64,000 bases of DNA from Acetobacter orientalis. GTDB taxonomy: Bacteria; Pseudomonadota; Alphaproteobacteria; Acetobacterales; Acetobacteraceae. The DNA is taken from NCBI RefSeq assembly GCF_000963965.1, contig NZ_BAMX01000002.1, positions 62,001 to 126,000 on the forward strand, in the 5' to 3' direction. The notes under the pieces are model-generated. The model saw only the letters and a list, made by a program, of their open reading frames with translations. It did no database searches and was not told the DNA's origin. Below, piece after piece: positions 37,395-46,456 of this stretch. Each line of letters starts with the position of its first letter. Positions within the stretch are counted from its first letter, which is position 1. Both the position numbers and the translations under genes were made by a program.

Positions 37395-39653
37395 TTATTG
37401 TAATTTCTGTGCAGGTTGTACCGTAGGAAAAGCCTGATCAAGATACGGTGTCGCAGCATCAAAAAAGGGCTGATTTTGCTCAAGCTGTGTTTCTATTACC
37501 CTTAAACTGGCAAGGGCACGCAGCATTTCAACCCGCACAGACAGGTTAATTTCTGTTTGTTCACATTGCACCAGATACTCAACCGCCAAGCGGGTTGCCC
37601 GCGCAGTACGGCCATATTGCCCGCCATACCGGCCAGAAAAACGCTGCATGCGGTTCATCATATCTTGCGTGGCGCGGTGCGCCCCGGCAGGCAATACACC
37701 GCGCGCCAAAATGTCGCGCAGGCGTAGCACATTAAGCCCAATGGTCATGCTGGCCAAAACACCACCCAAATAGCGCTCAAGCACAAAAGGCGCGGTATCC
37801 CCCGCCATAGAAGACAGCCTTACAAAGCTATCAACCCCACGGCCAACCACTTCAACCGGGGCAGGGGGTTTACGCCGTGCGGCCAACTGGCGCAGGCCAC
37901 GCAAAATAGCCATACGCATGTCCCACCGTAGGCCATCTGGGTCGAAGGGCGGAAAAACCCGGTACATCCACATTGCAAACACCATAGCCAGCACAAGCGG
38001 CAGGGCGGTGTTGAAATACATAATTTCGTCCATACGGCCTTGGTTAAGCGGGCCAATAAGTATGGGTAAAAAGAGATTATACGCCACAGCCCCAAGTATA
38101 AGGGGCAAATAGGCAAAGGCTAAGCCCCCCACTAGCATGGGTACTGCCAGACAGAGTGCCAGCATTTCGTAGGTGGTGGGTTGGGCTATTACCCATAAAT
38201 CCAGCAGTGCGCTCATGCCAACAGCGCAAATAGTGCCGTGCAAAAAAGCCTTGGTTGCTAAAGCAGGTTGCTCCAACGTAGAAAAAAGCGCGCACACGAT
38301 AGACACAAACATCATAAATGTAAGGCCATCGGGCCATGCGGTGGTAACCCATACCAAGCCTGAGCAGAAAATAGTAACCGAAGCCCGCAAGCTATTGGTA
38401 AAAGCCATGCGCCAGTCACGGTATGTGCGCATACCGTAGTGAAAATGGTCATGGGGTTGTGGGTTGCGGCTCATCTCAAACTGTTCAAGCGAGAGAGCCA
38501 TTTCATCAAGTATTTCGCTTAATTTATGTAAAATCTGGCCCTCGCGGGACAAAGCGCGCTCTAGGGGCAGGTCTACTGGGGGGTGGGTGGCCGCCACCAT
38601 TTCTTCTTCTAGGCAGGTACTGGCCAACTCGCGGCAGGTGGCGCGTAAAAGCGCTAGGTCTGCCAACACAGGCTGTATGGGTTGCTCACCCGCAAGGCGG
38701 GTGGGGAGTGTTTGCAAAAAGGTGGTGGCCTGCGCTGCTGTTGCTTGGTAGCGGCTGCCTTGGCTGTTAGGCACAGCCAGCAATGCCCCCAACTCTAACC
38801 CCCGCGACATTAAAATGGTCATGGCGGCCAAGGCAGCGCGGGCGTGGTCGCCCTCATGCTGGTGGCGGCCCATTTCAATTTCGGCAAATTCGACTTGGTC
38901 ACTCAGGGTTAAAATGGTGCCAAAAACATCTGTCGAGTGGGCAATGGCCTGCCGGTCTCCGCCCAGTAGGCGTACCAAAGAGCGCGTGGCCCCGCCAAGC
39001 GCTTGTAGAAAATTGGTTGCCAAGCGGTTTCTGGCCCGATTTTCTAGGCGATATTGAAACAGAGACGAAACAGTAGTCTCAATAACAATACCCAGCGTAA
39101 TATAGGTGGCGCGGGCCATGGCAATTTCAAAAATATGGTCTGGGGCTAAAACGCCATCTAACGCAATAATGGCGTAGGTAAAGCCCGAGGCCCGCATGCC
39201 ATGAATACGGTAATTGGTCATGGCTGCTGGGCCGGGCAGCAAGGTGCCAATAAAGCAAAAGGCCCCAATACCCAGTGCCAAGCTCAACACATAAAGCAAG
39301 GGGGCTTGGGGCATACACGCCACCAGCACCACAGCGCAAATGGTGCCTACCACCATGCCAAACATGTGCCAGCGTGCTTTGGCAATAGACTTACCACGCG
39401 TACCTTGCGCCACCATCCATACCGTTAAGGCCGCCCATTGTGGGCTACCAAGCTCCCACCACAGGGCAATACCCAGCGCTATAAGAGAGGAGAGCGTAGT
39501 ACGCAGCGCATACCCAAAAGACAAAATATCTGGTGCAACCAGCCAGCGTAAATGGTCAAGTTTACGGGGCGGCCCCTCACCCAGCATGGTCTGGCGCAAC
39601 AATGCAGCCAAAGCCTGATAAAGCTGGCCAGCAGAGAGCGCAGCGCGCCTCAT
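37395..39653 (-). CDS. FUSC-family membrane transporter (AaeB/fusaric acid resistance-like)
   Basis: A 752-residue inner-membrane protein with two hydrophobic blocks (about 45-200 and 400-545), each of about six helices, separated by soluble regions, as in aromatic-acid exporters of the FUSC family. Segments such as WELGSPQWAALTVWMVAQGT (about 66-85) and the second-half WPDGLTFMMFVSIVCALFS are typical. A membrane-fusion partner (AaeA type) and the small DUF1656 protein that often accompany it are absent here. It lies 139 bases after apt on the same strand, with a palindromic hairpin between. Confidence 0.85.
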   Translation of the reverse strand: MRRAALSAGQLYQALAALLRQTMLGEGPPRKLDHLRWLVAPDILSFGYALRTTLSSLIALGIALWWELGSPQWAALTVWMVAQGTRGKSIAKARWHMFGMVVGTICAVVLVACMPQAPLLYVLSLALGIGAFCFIGTLLPGPAAMTNYRIHGMRASGFTYAIIALDGVLAPDHIFEIAMARATYITLGIVIETTVSSLFQYRLENRARNRLATNFLQALGGATRSLVRLLGGDRQAIAHSTDVFGTILTLSDQVEFAEIEMGRHQHEGDHARAALAAMTILMSRGLELGALLAVPNSQGSRYQATAAQATTFLQTLPTRLAGEQPIQPVLADLALLRATCRELASTCLEEEMVAATHPPVDLPLERALSREGQILHKLSEILDEMALSLEQFEMSRNPQPHDHFHYGMRTYRDWRMAFTNSLRASVTIFCSGLVWVTTAWPDGLTFMMFVSIVCALFSTLEQPALATKAFLHGTICAVGMSALLDLWVIAQPTTYEMLALCLAVPMLVGGLAFAYLPLILGAVAYNLFLPILIGPLNQGRMDEIMYFNTALPLVLAMVFAMWMYRVFPPFDPDGLRWDMRMAILRGLRQLAARRKPPAPVEVVGRGVDSFVRLSSMAGDTAPFVLERYLGGVLASMTIGLNVLRLRDILARGVLPAGAHRATQDMMNRMQRFSGRYGGQYGRTARATRLAVEYLVQCEQTEINLSVRVEMLRALASLRVIETQLEQNQPFFDAATPYLDQAFPTVQPAQKLQ

Positions 39654-39691
39654 GCAAGCTGCCTTGTGCTGTTAGGGGCAAACGCATCTTT

Positions 39692-39713
39692 CATGGGGTT
39701 TACATACCCCATG
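39692..39713. promoter_or_regulatory. Palindromic element between apt and the FUSC gene
   Basis: CATGGGGT (39692-39699) and ACCCCATG (39706-39713) are perfect inverted arms around TTACAT. It lies 39 bases before the FUSC ATG and has no U-run, so an operator for FUSC expression is as likely as a structure ending apt transcription. Confidence 0.4.
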
Positions 39714-39792
39714 CAGCGCAAAAACTGTATTCACACCTCGTATGTGCTTTATGCCTAGATAACGCCCAAACGAGGTGCCGTAAAAAACAGTA

Positions 39793-40326
39793 TTAGTCTT
39801 CGTAAGACAGAAGGCTTTTGACTGGAATATCGAGCTTATCACGGCCACCAAGGCCCGTAAGCTCAACCAGCAAAGACGCCCCAACCACATTGGCCCCGGC
39901 TTTGCGCAGCAGCGCAACAGAGGCAGCCAGTGTGCCCCCTGTAGCCAGCAGGTCGTCCATCACCACAACGCGCTGGCCGGGTTTAATGGCATCAGCCTGA
40001 ATCTGGAGTGTGTCGCTACCGTATTCGAGGTCGTAGGTGTGGGCAATGGTCGCACCGGGCAGTTTGCCGGGTTTACGCATCATCAACAGGCCGCAACCCA
40101 GACGGTCTGCCAGTGGGGCGGCAGTTAAGAAGCCACGCGATTCGACAGCCGCCAGCATATCTGGCTCCCACGGTGCTACTTGGCGGGCAAGGCGAGCCAT
40201 AGCAATCTGCCATGCATCGGCATCACGCAGCAGGGTGGAAATATCGTAAAACAGGATACCGGGTTTAGGAAAATCCGGAATGTTCCGAATATAACGCTTA
40301 AGATCAATCTCTTCGCGCTTCGTCAT
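39793..40326 (-). CDS. apt: Adenine phosphoribosyltransferase
   Basis: A 177-residue salvage enzyme that makes AMP from adenine and PRPP. The N-terminal [18 protein letters not shown] and the PRPP-binding motif [13 protein letters not shown] are characteristic. The ATG at 40326 ([10 protein letters not shown]) is chosen because the preceding 30 codons of the open frame are unlike Apt. It stands between the FUSC gene and a sensor kinase on the same strand, with gaps over 100 bases on both sides. Confidence 0.95.
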   Translation of the reverse strand: MTKREEIDLKRYIRNIPDFPKPGILFYDISTLLRDADAWQIAMARLARQVAPWEPDMLAAVESRGFLTAAPLADRLGCGLLMMRKPGKLPGATIAHTYDLEYGSDTLQIQADAIKPGQRVVVMDDLLATGGTLAASVALLRKAGANVVGASLLVELTGLGGRDKLDIPVKSLLSYED

Positions 40327-40495
40327 TTTCCGTTCTCTTCCTTCCTGTTTACTGGCACGCGCTAAAGGGCTGGCAAGCAGCGCCATGTGCCATGTTATAT
40401 GTAAATAACGCCGCACTGCACCCGCACGCGGCGTAAGACCGGCACACGCTCTAGCCCGTAGCAGCCCCTTTGGGCAAGAGAAACACAGCCCCCTG

Positions 40496-42730
40496 CTAAA
40501 CGCGGGTGCGGGCGTTAAGGGCGGTGGTTACGGCCTGCATCAAGCCATCTCGGCGGAAAGGCTTTGCCAAAAGCCGCCCCCCTTCTACCGCACCGGGCAG
40601 GCTTGTTGTTTCTGGTGTTAGGTCTCCGGACATATAAACAATGGCCAGCTCTGGGTAACGGTCTGCCAAAACCCGAGACAGGGTTATGCCATCAAGCGGG
40701 CCGGGCAGGTGTACGTCTGTTACCAGCAGGTCAAGCTGGCCTTCAGCTGAGGCAGCAACATCAAACGCCTGCTCACCATCTGCCGCGTCCAGCACGCGGT
40801 GGCCCGCCATGCCTAAAATGGTCACCACAATATCGCGAATAGCAGCGTCATCTTCCACAACAAGCACCTGCAACTGCCGCGATTCGGCTTTAACCTGGGG
40901 TAGTTGTGGCGCAGGCAACACCGTTTCTTGCAAGGTGGTGGTAGCACGGGGCAACCAAAGCGAGACCGCCGTACCCTGCCCCATACCGGTTGCCACCATA
41001 ACCCGGCCTTTTACCTGCTGCGAAAACGCAAGCACCATGGCCATGCCCAAGCCTGTGCCCGCGCCCTCCGCCTTGGTGGTAAAGAAGGGTTCAAACAAAT
41101 GGTGCAGCACGTCATCTGTCATGCCGCTACCGCTATCAATAACGTCTAGGCGCACCCAGTCGCCCGCAGGGAGGGGCATGGGGTCAGATACAATACGGCG
41201 GTTGCGCCCTTCTTCTACTGGTAGGCTCATAAGGTCTGCATTGACCGAGAACGTGACGTTACGCGCCTCTATACGCAAACGCCCGCCTTGGGGCATGGCA
41301 TCTCGCGCGTTAATGGCAAGGTTAAGCACGGCACTTTCTAGCTGGGCGGCATCGGCGCGCACTGTCCAGACAGCGGTAGTGTCGTGGCATTCCACCACAA
41401 TGCGGGTGCCAATAATACGCCCTAACAAACCGCCCAGAAACGAGAACAGGTCGGACAGCGAGAGCGAATCTGGCGTACCACCTTGCCTACGCATAAAGGA
41501 GAGGAGCTGGCCAGTTAATGCCTCAGACCGCCTACCAGCATGGGTAGCGGCAGAAAGATATTCCTGCCGTTGCTCAACATGCTCAGGCAGGTCGTGGTCT
41601 GCTGCCAGTTCCAGATTGCCCAAAATAACCGTGAGCAGATTTTTAAAGTCGTGTGCAATACCGGCGGTAAGCTGCCCGAGGGCACGCAGCTTTTGCGCCT
41701 CACCCAAAGCGCGCTCACTGCGCAAACGCAAGCTGATATCGGCTGCGGTAAGCACAAAACCCCGGCGCGTGGCACCACCATCTGGGGCAAAAAACAAGGT
41801 TCGGCACAGTTCTAGGTCTGCGCCGTTGGGGCCTTTACACTCTGCCACCACTGGGGGCACGGGCTTGCCTAGCGCAAGGCTTGCCTCAATATGCTCAAAG
41901 GGTTCCAGCAAGGGCACGCCACCTACAACCAGCACGCCACTCAAGGCCTCATAGGGTAAGCCAAATTGCAGGAAGTCTTTTTCTAGCCCCAGCACTGTGC
42001 CCAGTTGCTCGTTCCAGTGCCAAAGGCGGCCATCGGCCCCAAACACAGCCACACCAAGGCTTAGACTATCAAGCGTTGCGCGTAGCCTAAGGGCCAGATC
42101 TCGCGAGCCTGCCTCGGCCTGTGCCGCTGCGAGAGAGGAGCGGTCTAACACCCAACCCGCAGAGATAAGGCTGAGGACACCAGTTAAAATACCCAAAAGG
42201 GCCAACCTGCGCTGCCAGCTTGTATTACGCAGCATGTTGGCGACACGATCTGCTTGGTCAAGCGTGCTTACGCGGCTGAGCACCGACAGATTCTCATCCA
42301 ACGTGGCCAAAACGTCCTCCCCACCCTTGGGCACGGACAGAACGGATTTAGGCCAGAGCGCAATTTGCGCAAGGCTGTGTTCAATGGCGTTTAGCGGCTC
42401 TGCGCGGTTACTGCCTTCACGCTGGTGCAGGAGCTTAAATTCGGTATAGCCGGGCAGAGCGTTTTCAAGTTGGCCAATGGCGTTGGTATAACAGGTTGAA
42501 TCTGCCGGTTTTTTATTAGCAAGCCACGCATAATAGCAAATACGGGCATCGCTGGTGGCGTGGTGTAGGGTACGCAAATACGTGCCTGCGGCTGTGCTCT
42601 GGCGGTCTAGGTCTCCGTGCCGGGCCATTTCATTGCCCAGCTCAATACCCATTGTGCCAAAGGTTACAATCAACAAACCCGCACCAATAAGTGCCAGAAT
42701 GTGCGCTCTTCTTGCTGGGTGCCGTGCCAT
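40496..42730 (-). CDS. Hybrid histidine kinase with C-terminal receiver
   Basis: A 744-residue membrane sensor. Hydrophobic segments at about 11-28 and 175-195 bracket a periplasmic domain of about 145 residues with two cysteines (65, 80). A PAS-like domain follows (about 215-340), then an HisKA region with His360 in [11 protein letters not shown], an HATPase domain (N-box [12 protein letters not shown] at 469-480, DSGSGM at 532-537, GTGLGMAM at 558-565) and a receiver (VVEDDAA at 624-630, Asp672 in TDVHLPGP). No phosphotransfer protein or response regulator is adjacent, so the output is unknown. Confidence 0.92.
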   Translation of the reverse strand: MARHPARRAHILALIGAGLLIVTFGTMGIELGNEMARHGDLDRQSTAAGTYLRTLHHATSDARICYYAWLANKKPADSTCYTNAIGQLENALPGYTEFKLLHQREGSNRAEPLNAIEHSLAQIALWPKSVLSVPKGGEDVLATLDENLSVLSRVSTLDQADRVANMLRNTSWQRRLALLGILTGVLSLISAGWVLDRSSLAAAQAEAGSRDLALRLRATLDSLSLGVAVFGADGRLWHWNEQLGTVLGLEKDFLQFGLPYEALSGVLVVGGVPLLEPFEHIEASLALGKPVPPVVAECKGPNGADLELCRTLFFAPDGGATRRGFVLTAADISLRLRSERALGEAQKLRALGQLTAGIAHDFKNLLTVILGNLELAADHDLPEHVEQRQEYLSAATHAGRRSEALTGQLLSFMRRQGGTPDSLSLSDLFSFLGGLLGRIIGTRIVVECHDTTAVWTVRADAAQLESAVLNLAINARDAMPQGGRLRIEARNVTFSVNADLMSLPVEEGRNRRIVSDPMPLPAGDWVRLDVIDSGSGMTDDVLHHLFEPFFTTKAEGAGTGLGMAMVLAFSQQVKGRVMVATGMGQGTAVSLWLPRATTTLQETVLPAPQLPQVKAESRQLQVLVVEDDAAIRDIVVTILGMAGHRVLDAADGEQAFDVAASAEGQLDLLVTDVHLPGPLDGITLSRVLADRYPELAIVYMSGDLTPETTSLPGAVEGGRLLAKPFRRDGLMQAVTTALNARTRV

Positions 42731-42853
42731 ACGTTTTTACAAGCTCCCTTAACCACCACGCAGAAAGCAGGACTGTGCAGCCCCGCCGCAATTCGTCAAG
42801 CCTTACTGCTGCATGGCCCCTTGCCAGAACGGCACAAGGCAGCTTACCCCCGC

Positions 42854-44131
42854 TTATACCGTGGGGTGGGCACTGCTGGTTTTGGGCCTGAAAGCACACA
42901 TCAGTAACATCATAAGTGTGCCAAAAAACATGCAGGCTGCCATGGGCAAGGCAGACGTGGTGGAAAACTGGCCCAAAGCCACACCAGCCAAGGCGCCGAG
43001 CACATATTGCATTGTGCCCGCCAAAGCCGCAGCCGCCCCTGCAAGGCTTGGGTGGTCTGCCAAAGCGCCCATCATAGCATTGGGAAAAATTATGCCTGTA
43101 GGGGCCAAAGCCAGCAGCATAGCCGCAATAATAAACCAGACCTGATAGCGCTGCCATGTTGGGCCAGCATACCACTGCCCCCATACCACCAGCGCAAGCA
43201 GCACCGCCCCACCCAGTACAGAAACGCACACAGCGCTCTGTAACAGTTTGCTGGAGTCGATACGCCCCACCAGCAGGCCGTTAACCTGTGAAGCGCCAAT
43301 CATGAAGACAGAAAACACACCAAACAGCATGGAAAAATGCAAAGGCGAAAAGCCAAACATTTTAATAAACACAAACGATGCCGCCGTAAGGTAACTAAAC
43401 TGCATAAAGGTTGAAAAGCCCGTAACCAGAGCATGAGAGCTAAAGCCCCGGTCGCTTAAGAGTGTTAAATACCGTGTCACCAAGGTCATGGGGGAGAGGG
43501 CAACCCGTTTTTCAAACGGCAGCGTTTCGGGCAAAAGCCACAGCACCAGCAGCACACAAATGGCCCCGTACGCAGCGGACGCCCAAAAAATGACCCGCCA
43601 CGAGGTCATGGCAACAACAAGCCCACCCAGCATAGGGGCCAAAATAGGCACCACCCCCATAACCATAACCAAACGCGAGAGCATTTTTGCCCCGGCGTTA
43701 CGGTCTGGCACAAGGTCACGTACACAGGCCGTGGGCACCACCAAACTGGCCGATGCCCCAACAGATGCCACAAAGCGCGCAATAGAAAACGTAACAATAT
43801 CGGGTGCAAACGCACACACGGCAGAGGCTATGGCGTAAATAAAATTACCCACCAGCATAGGGCCGCGCCGCCCAAAGCGGTCAGACAAAGGCCCAACAGA
43901 CAACTGCCCCAAAGCCAGCCCAACAAACCAGATGGAAAGGGTCATTTGCACATTGCCCGCATCGGTCTGGAACGTCTGCTCCATAGCGGGAAAAGCTGGC
44001 AGATAAATATCCGTTGAAATCGGGCCAACGGCTGTCAGAAACCCCAAAAGCAACGGCACCCAGCCGGGCACACCATTTTCAAACGGGTTTTTACGAACAG
44101 CAGGCTCACGAGAGACGGAGGCAAAAGCCAT
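42854..44131 (-). CDS. Bcr/CflA-type MFS drug exporter
   Basis: A 425-residue transporter with 12 membrane helices of the drug:H+ antiporter group. GPISTDIYLPAFPAM near 36-50 is the Bcr/CflA signature, and GPLSDRFGRRGPML near 81-94 is the loop 2-3 motif A. The ATG at 44131 has GGAG 6 bases upstream; an alternative TTG at 44152 adds seven residues. The compound exported is unknown. The gene lies upstream of the hybrid kinase on the same strand with 123 bases between. Confidence 0.9.
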   Translation of the reverse strand: MAFASVSREPAVRKNPFENGVPGWVPLLLGFLTAVGPISTDIYLPAFPAMEQTFQTDAGNVQMTLSIWFVGLALGQLSVGPLSDRFGRRGPMLVGNFIYAIASAVCAFAPDIVTFSIARFVASVGASASLVVPTACVRDLVPDRNAGAKMLSRLVMVMGVVPILAPMLGGLVVAMTSWRVIFWASAAYGAICVLLVLWLLPETLPFEKRVALSPMTLVTRYLTLLSDRGFSSHALVTGFSTFMQFSYLTAASFVFIKMFGFSPLHFSMLFGVFSVFMIGASQVNGLLVGRIDSSKLLQSAVCVSVLGGAVLLALVVWGQWYAGPTWQRYQVWFIIAAMLLALAPTGIIFPNAMMGALADHPSLAGAAAALAGTMQYVLGALAGVALGQFSTTSALPMAACMFFGTLMMLLMCAFRPKTSSAHPTV

Positions 44132-44264
44132 ACAGCACTCCACAATGGGCAAAAGAAAAAAATTGAGCGGTAAGTGGCAGGAGTAAAGGCCCGAGGCATA
44201 AACGATAAGGCCTACTATTCAAGAATATTATGCTTCTGGCTGCTCTTTCTTTTACACAGCACCC

Positions 44265-45059
44265 CTATTGCTCCGGCGGTGCAGTGGCAGACATAAGCGC
44301 CCCCAACCGAGAACGCCGCCACAGCCACACACCCAAAAGGGCAGAGGCCACAAACAGCCCAACGCCTAAGGCACTTTGCCACCACGCCCCAAGCTGTACG
44401 CCAGAGCCTAACAGCACAGCCACACCATTTTGGGGCAAACCACCCAGCAAGGTGGCGGCGGCAAAAGGCAGCAACCGTATGCCAGAAATACCGCCCAGAA
44501 TATTAAGCAGCAGAGCAGACCCAACCGGCAGTAACCGCAGAGTAAGAATACTCAAAAAAGGTTGGCGGGTAAGCATGGCATCCATACGGGCAAAGCGGGT
44601 GCCCAGTTTGGCCCGCGCCCATGCCTGCCCGCCCCAACGCGCCCAGTAAAACCCGGCAATACAGCCCAAGGTTGAGGCCAGCGTTATAAGCACCGTGCCC
44701 TCTGCCACCCCATAAGCCAGCCCTGCCGTAAAAGCCGCCACCTGCCTAGGCAGGCCAAAGGCACACCAGACTGTAGCCCCCAACACAAAAAGGCACCGCC
44801 CTACAACGCCTGCGCGCAATAACGCGGTGCTTTGCATACTATGCCCAAGCCCCCCAACGTGGCGCAGCACAACAGCGCCAACAACAAGTAACCCCAGCAT
44901 AATGGCAGGCCGTAAAACCTGCATAACAGACGCAAAAGCTGTTTTTTTGGCGGGAGGCAAAGCTGGTTCCATCCTCTCGGCGCTAGCATCTTCTTGCCGC
45001 GGGCCGCAAGCAGGGTTTAAAGCGTTCACAACTGATGTAACACGCGCAAAGGTGGCCAT
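44265..45059 (-). CDS. VTT-domain (TVP38/TMEM64-type) membrane protein
   Basis: A 264-residue polytopic protein of the VTT (DedA-related) superfamily. After a soluble N-terminus of about 45 residues come hydrophobic helices with [18 protein letters not shown] near 106-123, [18 protein letters not shown] near 180-197 and [17 protein letters not shown] near 210-226, typical of the TVP38 branch. The role is unknown, though superfamily members are linked to lipid movement. GGGGAGG lies just before the ATG. The start codon overlaps that of the divergent ctaA (CATG at 45057-45060), so each promoter must lie in the other gene. Confidence 0.85.
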   Translation of the reverse strand: MATFARVTSVVNALNPACGPRQEDASAERMEPALPPAKKTAFASVMQVLRPAIMLGLLVVGAVVLRHVGGLGHSMQSTALLRAGVVGRCLFVLGATVWCAFGLPRQVAAFTAGLAYGVAEGTVLITLASTLGCIAGFYWARWGGQAWARAKLGTRFARMDAMLTRQPFLSILTLRLLPVGSALLLNILGGISGIRLLPFAAATLLGGLPQNGVAVLLGSGVQLGAWWQSALGVGLFVASALLGVWLWRRSRLGALMSATAPPEQ

Positions 45060-46134
45060 GTCCTCCCCTTCCTCACGCCATGTTGACATGGCACCCCACC
45101 ACCGCCGGTTGATCTCGAACTGGCTGTTTGTTCTGTGCTTCATGATTTTGGGCATGATAGCCATTGGCGGCGTAACCCGCCTGACCGGCTCTGGCCTGTC
45201 TATTATGGATTGGCAGCCGGTAAGTGGGTTTATACCCCCCTTGAGCCATGCCGAGTGGGAACGCCTTTTCGCGCTGTACCAAACTATTCCGCAATATCAT
45301 TTGCAACATGAAGGATTCGGGCTGGAAGGGTTCCAGAGAATTTTCTGGGCAGAGTGGATTCACCGTTTCTGGGGCCGCTTGATGGGCCTTGTGCTCATTG
45401 TGCCGCTTATCTGGTTCAGCATACGCGGTATGATAACGCGCGCACTGGCCATTCGGTTGTTTATTTTCTTTGTTTTAGGTGGCCTGCAAGGCGGTATTGG
45501 CTGGTTTATGGTGGCCTCTGGCTTTAGGGCAGACAGTACGGCGGTAGAGCCTGTACGCTTGGTGCTGCACCTTAGTGCAGCCCTTATTTTGTATGTTGCC
45601 ATTCTTTGGACAGCCCTGAGCATTCGCTGGCCAGAGCCACAGGCCAGTGTGGCCTCTGCGGGCATGCGCTTGACCAAAAAGCTGGTGTGGTGCGGGCTAG
45701 CCCTTATTTGCATTACCATTGTTGCAGGTGGCTTTACCGCAGGCACGCATGCAGGCTTTGTCTATAACACCTTCCCGTTGATGGACGGGCACCTGATCCC
45801 TACAGAATACGCCCGCCTTACCCCGTTCTGGCTTAACTTGGTCGATAACAAGGCGGCTATTCAGTTTGACCACCGCCTGCTTGCCACCCTAACGGTGCTA
45901 ACCATTGGCGGCATTTTGCTGGTGGGCCTAAAAGCCTTTGCACCGGGTAGCCGTGCACATAACGCCCTTATGCTGCTGGGCTGGGCCGTGCTTATTCAAT
46001 ACGCGCTTGGCATTACCACTTTGCTGCTGGTTGTACCGGTATGGGCTGGCACTGTGCACCAAACTTTTGCCGCTGTGTTGCTGGGGGTTATGCTTTTTGT
46101 GCTGCATGGCCTGCGCGGTGTTGCAAGCCGTTAA
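45058..46134 (+). CDS. ctaA: Haem A synthase (COX15/CtaA type)
   Basis: A 358-residue inner-membrane enzyme with eight predicted helices that oxidises the methyl group of haem O to give haem [14 protein letters not shown] at 37-49, [12 protein letters not shown] with His102 at 99-110, and later histidine motifs FDHRLLATL and [11 protein letters not shown] are family marks. The start at 45058 gives the expected length; the open frame's earlier start at 44827 would bury it in the opposite gene, and Met11 is another possibility. AAGGTGG precedes the ATG closely. Its presence implies a haem-A oxidase, plausibly the cyo-type enzyme at 22-26 kb. Confidence 0.92.
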   Translation: MSSPSSRHVDMAPHHRRLISNWLFVLCFMILGMIAIGGVTRLTGSGLSIMDWQPVSGFIPPLSHAEWERLFALYQTIPQYHLQHEGFGLEGFQRIFWAEWIHRFWGRLMGLVLIVPLIWFSIRGMITRALAIRLFIFFVLGGLQGGIGWFMVASGFRADSTAVEPVRLVLHLSAALILYVAILWTALSIRWPEPQASVASAGMRLTKKLVWCGLALICITIVAGGFTAGTHAGFVYNTFPLMDGHLIPTEYARLTPFWLNLVDNKAAIQFDHRLLATLTVLTIGGILLVGLKAFAPGSRAHNALMLLGWAVLIQYALGITTLLLVVPVWAGTVHQTFAAVLLGVMLFVLHGLRGVASR

Positions 46135-46216
46135 CCCCAAAGCCGCGTGTGTGCTTAGCGCATGCGCACCGTTTTATGTGGTTGATTTTGGTTTTTAAGC
46201 CTGTATTGTGTGGGCC

Positions 46217-46324
46217 ATGAATTCTGTCCTGTTCACGTCCGACTCTCTGCGGTGTGCCAAATTGGCGCAAGCGGGCGGCGTGGCCCTGCGTCTGGATCTT
46301 CTCCTTCGACTAATCTGCCCCTGA
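46217..46324 (+). CDS. Leucine-rich leader peptide upstream of leuA (candidate attenuator peptide)
   Basis: A 35-codon open frame starts at an ATG at 46217 and ends with TGA at 46322-46324, 132 bases before leuA. It contains nine leucine codons, six of them within codons 24-32 (reading LRLDLLLRL), just before the stop. This is the pattern of leader peptides that sense charged leucyl-tRNA. The stop lies inside the left arm of a strong hairpin (46318-46327 with 46351-46360). No ribosome-binding site is obvious. Attenuation control of leuA is inferred, not shown. Confidence 0.65.
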   Translation: MNSVLFTSDSLRCAKLAQAGGVALRLDLLLRLICP

Positions 46325-46395
46325 GCGATCCGGGCGGCCTTGTGCTGTCGCGCTTAGGGGTAACGAAAAGAGATTTTTCCGTATCTTTACGGAAA
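46318..46395 (+). promoter_or_regulatory. Candidate leuA attenuator structures
   Basis: Two hairpins follow the leader peptide. CCCCTGAGCG (46318-46327) pairs with CGCTTAGGGG (46351-46360), ten base pairs with one G-U pair. TTTCCGTA (46376-46383) pairs with TACGGAAA (46388-46395) around TCTT. A third possible pairing, GGATC with GATCC, links the leucine codons to the first hairpin. No U-run follows the second hairpin, so control could act by Rho or on leuA translation rather than by a classic terminator. Confidence 0.45.
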
Positions 46396-46456
46396 CAGGC
46401 TTAGCGCATAAGCGCGTTAAAACCAGACCAAAGATAGAATTTAAGGACACACTCTC

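Noticed and set aside
40686-41954. 422-codon open frame antisense to the hybrid kinase
   Set aside because: The sequence is Ser/Arg/Pro-rich and low in complexity, as expected for the reverse strand of a GC-rich gene; the kinase on the other strand is complete.
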